The notes under the pieces were generated by a model. The model had not been told where the DNA came from, did no database searches, and was given only the letters and a program-made list of their open reading frames with translations. This document shows, piece by piece, positions 1-5,592 of a DNA stretch of 5,727 nucleotides; within the stretch, counting starts at the first letter, position 1, and each line of letters opens with the position of its first letter. A program made the position numbers and the translations under genes. Location: NCBI GenBank assembly GCA_049451635.1, contig JBMTVT010000092.1:1-5727 (forward strand). Direction: 5' to 3'. This stretch comes from JBMTVT01 sp049451635. GTDB taxonomy: Bacteria > Bacteroidota > Bacteroidia > Flavobacteriales > Flavobacteriaceae.

Positions 1-456
1 GAGTCTCAAAAGGTTGAAAATTATTTAGTTGAAATTGGTGGTGAAATTAGAGTCAAAGGTATAAATATAGTAAAGGAAAGCCCATGGAAAGTGGGGGTTG
101 AAAACCCAAATTTTAATGGAGAGCAATCAATTTTAAAAGTCATTAGCTTAAAGGATGAAGCCATGGCAACATCTGGCACTTACCGGAAATTTAAAATAGA
201 TGAAAAAGGCAATCGTTATGCTCATATAATTGATGCTAAGACAGGTTATCCCAGTAAAACCAGTTTGCTAAGTATTTCGGTTATAGCAGATAATTGTATG
301 GTTGCGGATGCTTATGCAACAGCTTTTAAAGGCATGGGGATTGAAAAAGTTAAGGATTTTTTAAAATCACATCCAGAATTAAATGTGTTTTTAATTTTTG
401 AAAATGATAAAAAAGAATTTGAAACGCTCTCGCTTAATGGATTTCCAGAGAATTAA
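1..456 (+). CDS. apbE: FAD:protein FMN transferase (ApbE family), C-terminal part
   Basis: The reading frame is open from base 1 to a TAA at 454-456, giving 151 residues of a protein whose N-terminus is outside the window. The GTG at 91 is internal, because family-conserved sequence precedes it. Visible ApbE hallmarks, in order, are VEIGGEIRVKG, W-x-VGVENP, AMATSGTYRKF, AHIIDAKTGYP (the conserved His-Asp-Thr-Gly stretch near the active site) and VADAYATAF (late conserved Asp/Thr, linked to metal binding in the family). ApbE enzymes bind FAD and Mg2+ and attach FMN through a phosphoester to a Ser/Thr of target proteins such as NqrB, NqrC and RnfG, on the outer face of the cytoplasmic membrane. 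In flavobacteria such a gene often lies beside the Na+-NQR operon; that would be to the left of this window and cannot be checked here. The signal peptide or lipobox would be in the missing part. It ends one base from the convergent methyltransferase stop. Confidence 0.93.
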   Translation, partial: ESQKVENYLVEIGGEIRVKGINIVKESPWKVGVENPNFNGEQSILKVISLKDEAMATSGTYRKFKIDEKGNRYAHIIDAKTGYPSKTSLLSISVIADNCMVADAYATAFKGMGIEKVKDFLKSHPELNVFLIFENDKKEFETLSLNGFPEN

Positions 457-457
457 A

Positions 458-1222
458 CTATTTAAAAACAACAGGAATAATCTCGCCTTTAGCTAAGCAA
501 TATGTTGTTATTTCGGTATCAGAAAATTTTTTGGTATAATCAACTTCTTCTACTTTAAACCCTATTTGTCTGAGTTTATCAAAATAATCACGACCATATA
601 CGCGAACATGGTCGTATTGTCCAAATATTTTTGCGCGTTCTTTTTTATCAGTAATAGTATGGTCTTCAAAAGTATGTGCTCTTGATATGTCTTGCGGAAT
701 TTGAAATATTCCCATGCCATTGGTTTTTAATATCCTGTAAAGTTCTTTCATGGCTTTGGTATCATTAGGAATATGCTCCAATACATGATTACATAAAACT
801 ATATCAAATTCCTCATCTTTAAAAGGTAAGTTGCATATGTCAGCTTTAACATCAGCTAATGGTGAATTTAAATCGGTGGTAGTATAGTTTAGATTTTTCA
901 TGCTCCTAAAGCGCTTATAAAAAGCTTGTTCGGGTGCAAAGTGCAAAACTTTTAATTTGGCTGAAAAGAAATTAGTTTCATTTTTTAAATACAACCATAG
1001 TAATCGGTGTCTCTCTAAAGAAAGGGTAGAAGGCGATAACACATTTTTGCGTTGTTTGCCATAGCCATAAGGTAAAAAGGTTTTAAAGCTTTTGCCATCA
1101 ATGGGGTCGATATATTTTTCACCTTTTAAAATGAAGGCTAAAAACGGACGAATAATGTAGCTTAACCTAATTAATAGAGGTCTGGGTATAACACGTAATA
1201 TAACCTTGAAAAGTTTTTTCAA
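458..1222 (-). CDS. class I SAM-dependent methyltransferase, TTG start
   Basis: This 254-residue protein has a C-terminal Rossmann-type methyltransferase domain (about residues 88-210, Methyltransf_11-like). Seen are VLHFAPEQ at 92-99 in the motif I position, an acidic residue after the second strand (D117 in TTTDLNSP), ADICNLPF at 127-134, FDIVLCNHVLEHIP at 139-152 (motif IV/post-I region), and a late GIFQIPQD strand. Motif I lacks the usual GxGxG and has HFAPE instead. Residues 4-32 are strongly hydrophobic with regularly spaced Arg and Pro, which suggests membrane association. The start is TTG: in-frame upstream there are only ATA and TCT before the TAA of the cupin gene, and the first in-frame ATG is codon 108, inside the domain. 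It lies 6 nt after the cupin stop and is the last gene of the run. The whole protein resembles conserved flavobacterial methyltransferases of unknown substrate, so I give no gene symbol. A lipid, quinone or glycan substrate would fit the N-terminus but is only a guess. Confidence 0.9.
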   Translation of the reverse strand: MKKLFKVILRVIPRPLLIRLSYIIRPFLAFILKGEKYIDPIDGKSFKTFLPYGYGKQRKNVLSPSTLSLERHRLLWLYLKNETNFFSAKLKVLHFAPEQAFYKRFRSMKNLNYTTTDLNSPLADVKADICNLPFKDEEFDIVLCNHVLEHIPNDTKAMKELYRILKTNGMGIFQIPQDISRAHTFEDHTITDKKERAKIFGQYDHVRVYGRDYFDKLRQIGFKVEEVDYTKKFSDTEITTYCLAKGEIIPVVFK

Positions 1223-1228
1223 TATAGA

Positions 1229-1546
1229 TTATTTATAATCCTCTCTTACAGGCCAAAAGGTATCTGTAACCTCACAATTAGTTAGAGCAACTGCGCTATG
1301 AACAGCATTTGAGAGGATAATGGTAATAATTTCTGGTTCTAAAATTTTAGTAATGCCATCAGTAGTCATTTCTAGTTTACCAGAAATAACCTGGGTTGTT
1401 TGTTCATGTGGGTGGGAATGTGCAGGCATTATTGATCCCTTCTTAATATTAACAAAACCTATTGTTATATTTTCAGCATGAACATATCTGCCTGTTATAC
1501 CTTTTGTTAATTCTTTTTTGGGGATATCAGAAATATTTAAGCTCAT
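1229..1546 (-). CDS. small KdgF-like cupin-domain protein
   Basis: This 105-residue single-domain cupin has cupin motif 1 at residues 37-56 (G37, H43-S-H45-P-H-E48-Q49, G56), with the His-x-His-x3-Gln metal-ligand pattern, and motif 2 around SNAVHSA (H83). The C-terminus has D95-T-F97-W-P-V-R101-E-D-Y. The D-x-F-x3-R spacing matches the catalytic residues described for KdgF, the cupin that linearises 4,5-unsaturated uronates from pectin or alginate breakdown. It is therefore KdgF-like in both the metal site and the C-terminal motif. Many small cupins share this layout, and no lyase, KduI/KduD or SusCD gene is visible, so the substrate stays open. The usual Pro before SN in motif 2 is Leu here. 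ATG at 1546 begins 2 nt after the map stop, so it is translationally linked to map, and its TAA is 6 nt before the methyltransferase start in the same frame. A soluble cytoplasmic metalloprotein is expected: no signal peptide is seen. Confidence 0.85.
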   Translation of the reverse strand: MSLNISDIPKKELTKGITGRYVHAENITIGFVNIKKGSIMPAHSHPHEQTTQVISGKLEMTTDGITKILEPEIITIILSNAVHSAVALTNCEVTDTFWPVREDYK

Positions 1547-1548
1547 AA

Positions 1549-2367
1549 TTACAAGACTAATACTTCCTTTCTAAATTCTTCTTCTTCATTGCTTTTAATT
1601 CCTAAAGCTTCATAAATGTAGGCAAAGGTTGATAGCAATTCTGGTTTTCCGTCTACTAAGGCAACATCATGCTCAAAGTGGGCACTTGATTTATTATCAA
1701 GAGTTGTAATGGTCCAGCCATCCCGATGTTGTTTTATACGATGTGTGCCCATGTTAATCATCGGTTCAATGGCAACAACCATTCCTTCTATAAATTTTTT
1801 GCCTCTACCTCGTTTACCATAATTTGGCATTTCTGGGTCTTCGTGCATTTTTTTTCCTAAACCATGGCCAACCAATTCTCTTACAACTCCATATCCACGG
1901 TCTTCACAATATTTTTGAATGGCATAACCAACATCACCCACACGATTGTTAGCCTTAAATTCTCTAATACCAACATACAACGATTCTTTGGTGACTTGAA
2001 GAAGTTTTTCTGTTTCATGATTAATTTCACCAACAGGAAAAGTATAGGCATGATCACCATAAAAACCATTTTTTAAGGCACCGCAATCAATTGAAATAAT
2101 ATCGCCTTCAACTAAAGGGTCTCCGTTTGGGATACCGTGCACCACTTGTGAGTTGGGACTCACACATAGTGTGTTTGGAAAATCATAAAGCCCCAGAAAA
2201 CCAGGTTCGGCACCGTGGTCTCTAATATATTCCTCAGCAATTTTATCTAGTTGTAGCGTTGTAACACCAGGTTTTATTGCTTTGGCGATTTCGCCTAAAG
2301 TTTTTGATACAATCAAGGCACTTTCGCGCATCAATTCAATTTCTTCCCTAGTTTTTACGATAATCAT
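1549..2367 (-). CDS. map: type I methionine aminopeptidase
   Basis: A 272-residue cytosolic metalloprotease that removes the initiator Met from nascent proteins when the second residue is small. All expected active-site residues of type I MetAP are present: H77 (VVHGIPNG), metal ligands D94 and D105 (SIDCG...GFYGDHAYTF), H168 (ELVGHGLG), the conserved H175 (KKMHEDPEMPNYG), E201 (AIEPMINMG) and E232 (HFEHDVALV). It lacks an N-terminal zinc-finger extension and is close in size to bacterial type I enzymes (about 250-270 aa), with a short acidic C-terminal tail (NEEEEF). The ATG at 2367 begins MIIVKTREEIELMRES, the normal family N-terminus. A TATCTTTG promoter element ends 17 nt before the ATG. 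The cupin gene follows after 2 nt. In many bacteria map is next to ribosomal protein or adk/secY genes; here it sits beside gpmI and a HAD gene, an arrangement I believe is common in flavobacteria (from memory). Confidence 0.97.
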   Translation of the reverse strand: MIIVKTREEIELMRESALIVSKTLGEIAKAIKPGVTTLQLDKIAEEYIRDHGAEPGFLGLYDFPNTLCVSPNSQVVHGIPNGDPLVEGDIISIDCGALKNGFYGDHAYTFPVGEINHETEKLLQVTKESLYVGIREFKANNRVGDVGYAIQKYCEDRGYGVVRELVGHGLGKKMHEDPEMPNYGKRGRGKKFIEGMVVAIEPMINMGTHRIKQHRDGWTITTLDNKSSAHFEHDVALVDGKPELLSTFAYIYEALGIKSNEEEEFRKEVLVL

Positions 2368-2384
2368 ACTTTAAAAAATAATGA

Positions 2385-2392
2385 CAAAGATA
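2385..2392 (-). promoter_or_regulatory. putative -7 promoter element before map
   Basis: On the minus strand this reads TATCTTTG, an exact match to the Bacteroidota -7 consensus TAnnTTTG. It ends 17 nt before the map ATG, which implies a very short leader. No TTTG-like -33 box is seen 17-19 nt upstream, so the assignment rests on the -7 element and its position only. Confidence 0.45.
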
Positions 2393-2414
2393 CTTAAAAT
2401 ACAGGGATTAGCTT

Positions 2415-2822
2415 TTATTTAAATAAATTACTGAAAAAGCCTTTTTTCTTTTCAGGAATTTTAGGGGTTTCGTTGGTAAGCATTTGATAAATTTCTCCCC
2501 ATCCCGGAAACCCACCAATATTTCTATCATCTATAAATAAATCGGCATGTATTTTTCTGCTACTATCATTTTGAAAGTATTCTTCAGGAAAACTCTGATT
2601 AACGGCATAAAATACAATACCATTCTCTTCACAGAATTTTACCGCATCATTTAATCTGTCACCATACCTGTAAGTCCATAAAATAAGCATATGGCCCATA
2701 GACTGCAATTTATTTAAAGTTTCAAAAGCAAATAGCATAGGCTTGCCTATGTTTGGGTATGCGTCTTCTACAATGGTTCCATCAAAATCGACTGCAATAA
2801 TTAAGCGTTGGCTAAAATTCAT
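2415..2822 (-). CDS. small HAD-superfamily hydrolase (phosphatase-like)
   Basis: This 135-residue protein carries all four HAD motifs: motif I D12-F-D14-G-T at the N-terminus, motif II Thr in ILWTYR (T50), motif III Lys in RKIHADLF (K90), and motif IV IDDRN (D98, D99). The nucleophile (D12) and acid/base Asp (D14) are both present, so it should be catalytically active, most likely as a phosphohydrolase. There is no sizeable cap domain: the 75 residues between motifs I and III leave room only for the core. It resembles short Bacteroidota HAD proteins of the BT0820 type, with IGGFPGWGEIY after motif IV; the substrate is unknown to me. The last 15 or so residues form a basic-aromatic tail (PEKKKGFFSNLFK) beyond the expected fold. 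The ATG at 2822 lies 41 nt after the gpmI stop, with a TACTTTTG element between; map starts 47 nt downstream. Cytoplasmic, with no signal peptide. Confidence 0.88.
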   Translation of the reverse strand: MNFSQRLIIAVDFDGTIVEDAYPNIGKPMLFAFETLNKLQSMGHMLILWTYRYGDRLNDAVKFCEENGIVFYAVNQSFPEEYFQNDSSRKIHADLFIDDRNIGGFPGWGEIYQMLTNETPKIPEKKKGFFSNLFK

Positions 2823-2846
2823 TTTAATTTAAGACTAGGGTTTGTT

Positions 2847-2854
2847 CAAAAGTA
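2847..2854 (-). promoter_or_regulatory. putative -7 promoter element before the HAD gene
   Basis: On the minus strand this reads TACTTTTG, which fits TAnnTTTG exactly. It ends 24 nt before the ATG of the HAD gene, inside the 41-nt gap after gpmI. No -33 box is evident; in its place is the 3' end of gpmI. It may give the HAD gene its own transcript, or it may be chance in AT-rich DNA. Confidence 0.35.
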
Positions 2855-2863
2855 CAATAATTT

Positions 2864-4384
2864 TTATACTAATGCATGCTGGGTCATAGCTTCTGGTTGC
2901 GGTATACCCATCAGTTTTAAAATGGTTGGTGCCATATCTCCTAAAATACCATCTTTTATTTCAGTCAATTCATTATCAATTAAAATAACAGGAACAGGGT
3001 TGGTTGTATGAGCTGTATTTGGAGTTCCATCTGGGTTAATCATGGTTTCACAATTTCCATGGTCTGCAATTAATAGTGTTGTATAACCATGTTCTAGCGC
3101 GGTTGTTACAACATCTTTTACGCATATATCAACAGCTTCACAAGCTTTTATTGCAGCTTCCATAACACCTGTGTGACCAACCATATCGCCATTTGCAAAA
3201 TTTAAGCAAACAAAATCAACATCTTCTTTTTGTAATTCAGGTACTAAAGCGTCACGCAACTCAAATGCACTCATTTCAGGTTTTAAATCATAGGTAGCAA
3301 CTTTTGGAGAGTTTCTTAAAATACGGGTTTCTCCATTAAATGGTGTTTCTCTTCCACCAGAAAAGAAGAAAGTAACATGAGGATATTTTTCGGTTTCAGC
3401 AATTCTTATTTGCTTTTTATGATGTTTTTCTAAAACCTCTCCCAATGTTTCGGTTAAGTTGTCTTTGTTGAAAATAACATTAACTTTTTTATAGGTTTCA
3501 TCATAATTTGTTAAGGTAACATAGTGCAAATTTAATTTGTGCATGTTTTGCTCATGAAAATCGGTTTGTGATAAAGCTTCGGTTAATTCTCGCCCTCTAT
3601 CAGTTCTGAAGTTGAAAAAGATGACCACATCACCATCTTTAATTTTAGCAACAGGTTCTCCATTATTTTCAACCATTATGATTGGTTTTATAAACTCGTC
3701 GGTGATATCGTTGTTGTAACTTTTTTGAATGGTATCTGTTACATTAGTAGATTTTTCACCAACACCATTCACCATGGCATCATAAGCTATTTTTACGCGT
3801 TCCCAACGCTTATCTCTATCCATGGCATAATATCTGCCTGTAACGGTAGCCAATTTTCCATTTGTTTTTTCAAGATGACTTTCAAGTTCTGTAAGAAACC
3901 CAAAGCCTGATTTGGGATCTACATCACGACCATCGGTAAAAGCGTGTACATAAGTATTAGTTAATCCATAATCGCTAGCAGCATCCAATAAACCAAATAA
4001 ATGGTTGATATGGGAATGTACACCACCATCACTTAGTAAACCCAAAAAATGAACATCTTTATTATTGCTTTGTGCATAGTTAAAAGCATCAACTAAAACT
4101 TTTTCTGTATTTAAAGTTTTGTTTTTTACAGCCAAATTAACTTTAACCAAATCTTGATAAACAATTCTGCCAGCGCCTAAATTCATATGCCCCACTTCGC
4201 TATTGCCCATTTGCCCTTCTGGTAAACCAACATGCAAACCATCTGAACGCAATGTTGCATAAGGATATTTTTTATAAAGCGAATCTATAAAAGGTGTGTT
4301 TGCATTGTCTATTGCAGAGACTTTTGGATCTGGAGAATTTCCCCAGCCATCTAGTATCATCAAGATAACTTTTTTGTTCATCAT
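2864..4384 (-). CDS. gpmI: 2,3-bisphosphoglycerate-independent phosphoglycerate mutase
   Basis: A 506-residue cytosolic enzyme interconverting 3- and 2-phosphoglycerate in glycolysis and gluconeogenesis through a phosphoserine intermediate, using two Mn2+ ions. The length is typical for the family. The phosphatase domain holds D12 (ILDGWG), the catalytic S62 in QMGNSEVGHMNLGAGR, D400 and H404 (NGDMVGH), D441 and H442 (IADHGN) and H459 (TAHTTNP). The inserted transferase domain (about 75-310) holds H123, D151-G-R153-D, TGRYYAMDRDKRW at 182-194 with R185 and R191, and FNFRTDRGREL with R260 and R263. K333 in EKYPHVTFFFSGG is the usual domain-linker lysine. No key residue is missing. Two adjacent ATG codons (4384 and 4381) could both start it; I keep the first. 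A TATCTTTG element ends 20 nt upstream. It is the first gene of the minus-strand run and faces the ankyrin gene across 244 nt. Confidence 0.98.
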   Translation of the reverse strand: MMNKKVILMILDGWGNSPDPKVSAIDNANTPFIDSLYKKYPYATLRSDGLHVGLPEGQMGNSEVGHMNLGAGRIVYQDLVKVNLAVKNKTLNTEKVLVDAFNYAQSNNKDVHFLGLLSDGGVHSHINHLFGLLDAASDYGLTNTYVHAFTDGRDVDPKSGFGFLTELESHLEKTNGKLATVTGRYYAMDRDKRWERVKIAYDAMVNGVGEKSTNVTDTIQKSYNNDITDEFIKPIIMVENNGEPVAKIKDGDVVIFFNFRTDRGRELTEALSQTDFHEQNMHKLNLHYVTLTNYDETYKKVNVIFNKDNLTETLGEVLEKHHKKQIRIAETEKYPHVTFFFSGGRETPFNGETRILRNSPKVATYDLKPEMSAFELRDALVPELQKEDVDFVCLNFANGDMVGHTGVMEAAIKACEAVDICVKDVVTTALEHGYTTLLIADHGNCETMINPDGTPNTAHTTNPVPVILIDNELTEIKDGILGDMAPTILKLMGIPQPEAMTQHALV

Positions 4385-4404
4385 GTTAAAATTTAAATGT
4401 ATTA

Positions 4405-4412
4405 CAAAGATA
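4405..4412 (-). promoter_or_regulatory. putative promoter (-7 element) of gpmI
   Basis: On the minus strand this reads TATCTTTG, an exact TAnnTTTG match and identical to the box before map. It ends 20 nt before the first gpmI ATG. About 18 nt further upstream (4431-4434) is TTTA, one mismatch from the -33 TTTG box. This is the best-formed of the promoter candidates here and probably drives the gpmI-led run. Confidence 0.55.
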
Positions 4413-4485
4413 GTTAAGTTACCTATATAATAAATAAATTACTGTTGAAATACTAGAGTTTTCAGGGCTTTTTATGTTTTTTTTA

Positions 4486-4509
4486 ATAATTAATCGTTTC
4501 GTTAATTAT
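4486..4509. repeat. AT-rich inverted repeat in the gpmI/ankyrin intergenic region
   Basis: Perfect 8-bp arms, ATAATTAA (4486-4493) and TTAATTAT (4502-4509), flank an 8-nt centre TCGTTTCG in which CG and CG can also pair around TTT. It lies about 75 bp upstream of the gpmI -7 element and 119 bp upstream of the ankyrin start, between divergent genes. It could be a regulator-binding site or a weak RNA hairpin. Arms made only of A/T in a region this AT-rich can also arise by chance. Confidence 0.35.
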
Positions 4510-4628
4510 ATGTGAAATAAAAGTTAAAAATGTGTTATAAACCAAATTTAATGTAACAAACTGAAAATTTATACGTCTATTTAATACATCAAAAAACGAA
4601 TTATTAAATCAAATTAAAATCTTTCATC

Positions 4629-5024
4629 ATGAAAAAAACAATCATTATTTCCGCTATTGCGTTATGTTTTTCTATTGTAAACGTAAATGCAAAAACAACA
4701 ACTGAAAATTTAAGCACTTCTAATTATGAGTACTTTTTTAAAGTAAACTCATTTTGTGTGTCTATTGCTAAAGGCGATTTAGAAACTGTACAAAAACTAA
4801 TTGTTAGGGGAGCAGATGTTAATGAAAAATCGAATGGAATGACACCTGCAATGTATGCAGCAAAGTTTAACAGAACTGAAATTTTAAAGCTTTTAATCTT
4901 CCATGGAGCTGACTTAAAAGCAAAATGTGATAAGAAAAAAACAGCTTTAGATTATGCCGAATTACATGGTGCAAAAGACACTGTGACAATTTTAAAGGAA
5001 GAATTATCTAAAGATAAAAAGTAA
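4629..5024 (+). CDS. exported small ankyrin-repeat protein
   Basis: This 131-residue protein has a clear Sec signal peptide: basic MKK, a hydrophobic stretch at residues 5-17, and a likely cleavage after VNVNA (residue 21, before KTTT). There is no lipobox (Cys13 is preceded by IAL), so a soluble periplasmic protein is expected. The mature part has about two ankyrin repeats with capping segments: residues 42-68 (AKGDLETVQKLIVRGADVN), 70-101 (GMTPAMYAAKFNRTEILKLL, then HGADLKAK) and a partial third from about 104 (KTALDYAELHG). The TPxxYAA and GADxxxK signatures are diagnostic. Ankyrin repeats bind other proteins and give no reaction; the partner is not evident. It stands alone, divergent from gpmI, with a strong terminator 39 nt after its TAA. 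The ATG at 4629 is the only start that gives the signal peptide; the sequence before it is A/T-rich without a Shine-Dalgarno site, as usual in Bacteroidota. I found no TAnnTTTG match upstream. Confidence 0.9.
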   Translation: MKKTIIISAIALCFSIVNVNAKTTTENLSTSNYEYFFKVNSFCVSIAKGDLETVQKLIVRGADVNEKSNGMTPAMYAAKFNRTEILKLLIFHGADLKAKCDKKKTALDYAELHGAKDTVTILKEELSKDKK

Positions 5025-5062
5025 TTATAAAATATTGTAATTATTTGAGCTAGTCACTCGTT

Positions 5063-5092
5063 AAAAAAAGCCTTGGAAACAAGGCTTTTTTT
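5063..5092. terminator. bidirectional intrinsic terminator
   Basis: A perfect 13-bp hairpin: AAAAAAAGCCTTG (5063-5075) pairs with CAAGGCTTTTTTT (5080-5092) around a GAAA tetraloop. The GC-containing part of the stem (GCCTTG/CAAGGC) is followed by seven T on either strand, so it can end transcription in both directions. It lies between the convergent ankyrin gene (stop 39 nt to the left) and the GNAT gene (stop 17 nt to the right). Confidence 0.92.
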
Positions 5093-5109
5093 GTTGGTTT
5101 AATTTATTT

Positions 5110-5556
5110 TTAGCCATTTAGTAATTTGTACATGGTATAGTGTATACCAATATCTTTTATATCGAAGGCATCACCAATAATTTTATAGCCATTTTTTTGA
5201 TAAAAATTTACAGCTATTTCTCTGGCATTGCACCATGTGATATTGGCTTTTTTATTTTTCATAAACTGCTCGCCATAGTCTAAAATAATATTGCCAAAAC
5301 CATTGCCCTGAAATTTTTCAAGAATAGCCATCCCTCTAAGTTGGTATTGATTGTTTTCGGTAATTGAGTTATGATTATTTTTAAAAAAAGAACAAATACC
5401 AATTAAGCCTGAGTTGATAAAAATACCAAAGTGAAAAGTGGTATCGAGGTCATCACCATCAAAAACACAAGTTTCAATAGGCTTTCCAAATCTTAAAACA
5501 GGGTGTCTTACCGCGTGTGTTTCTTTGGAAGTTATTGTTTTAATATGGTAATCAAT
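5110..5556 (-). CDS. GNAT-family N-acetyltransferase without a normal start codon
   Basis: The minus-strand frame is open from a TAG at 5572-5574 to TAA at 5110-5112, about 150 codons, and reads as a full small GNAT domain. N-terminal HAVRHPVLRFGKP is followed by ETCVFDGDDLDTTFHFGIF, the core strands GLIGICSFF and YQLRGMAIL, then the acetyl-CoA loop FQGNGFGN (Q-x-x-G-x-G), then WCNARE and AVNFYQKNGYKIIG, typical of motif B and the C-terminal strand. GNATs move an acetyl group from acetyl-CoA to an amine; the substrate here is unknown. The only in-frame ATG is at 5331, in the middle of the domain just before the acetyl-CoA loop, and would remove the conserved first half. No GTG or TTG exists further up. 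I place the start at ATT 5556, giving 148 residues; ATC 5565 or TTA 5571 are alternatives. It may be read from a rare start codon, or it may have lost its start by mutation or sequence error. A terminator lies just after it. Confidence 0.75.
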   Translation of the reverse strand: MDYHIKTITSKETHAVRHPVLRFGKPIETCVFDGDDLDTTFHFGIFINSGLIGICSFFKNNHNSITENNQYQLRGMAILEKFQGNGFGNIILDYGEQFMKNKKANITWCNAREIAVNFYQKNGYKIIGDAFDIKDIGIHYTMYKLLNG

Positions 5557-5592
5557 ATTTTTGATAGTTAACTAGATTAAAATTTAGTGTTT

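Noticed and set aside
91..456. GTG at 91 as the start of a short independent protein
   Set aside because: The frame is open back to base 1 and the upstream residues (VEIGGEIRVKG) are conserved ApbE sequence, so the GTG is an internal Val codon.
1864..2076. Open frame of 70 codons on the + strand and an overlapping 62-codon frame on the - strand at 1881-2069
   Set aside because: Both lie wholly inside map, which has all its catalytic residues in its own frame; their translations show no domain and reflect AT-rich coding DNA.
2431..2456. Hairpin CTGAAAA...TTTTCAG at the end of the HAD gene as a terminator
   Set aside because: It lies in coding sequence, has an 11-nt loop and weak A/T pairing, and is not followed by a T-run on the minus strand.
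2808..3011. Open frame of 67 codons on the + strand
   Set aside because: It is antisense to the 3' end of gpmI and the HAD start, with no recognisable protein features.
3725..3910. Open frame of 61 codons on the + strand
   Set aside because: It is antisense to the conserved transferase domain of gpmI; shadow frame.
2421..4444. A 13-bp direct repeat AAATAAATTACTG (2421-2433 and 4432-4444)
   Set aside because: One copy overlaps the end of the HAD gene and the other is intergenic; length and A/T content make chance likely.
4629..4691. Lipoprotein signal (Cys13) in the ankyrin protein
   Set aside because: Cys13 is preceded by Leu and lies within the hydrophobic core; it does not fit a lipobox, and a signal peptidase I site at VNVNA is better.
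5110..5331. A 73-residue protein starting at the ATG at 5331
   Set aside because: It would start mid-domain, directly before the acetyl-CoA loop; the upstream in-frame sequence is clearly GNAT and no promoter or leader is evident near 5331.
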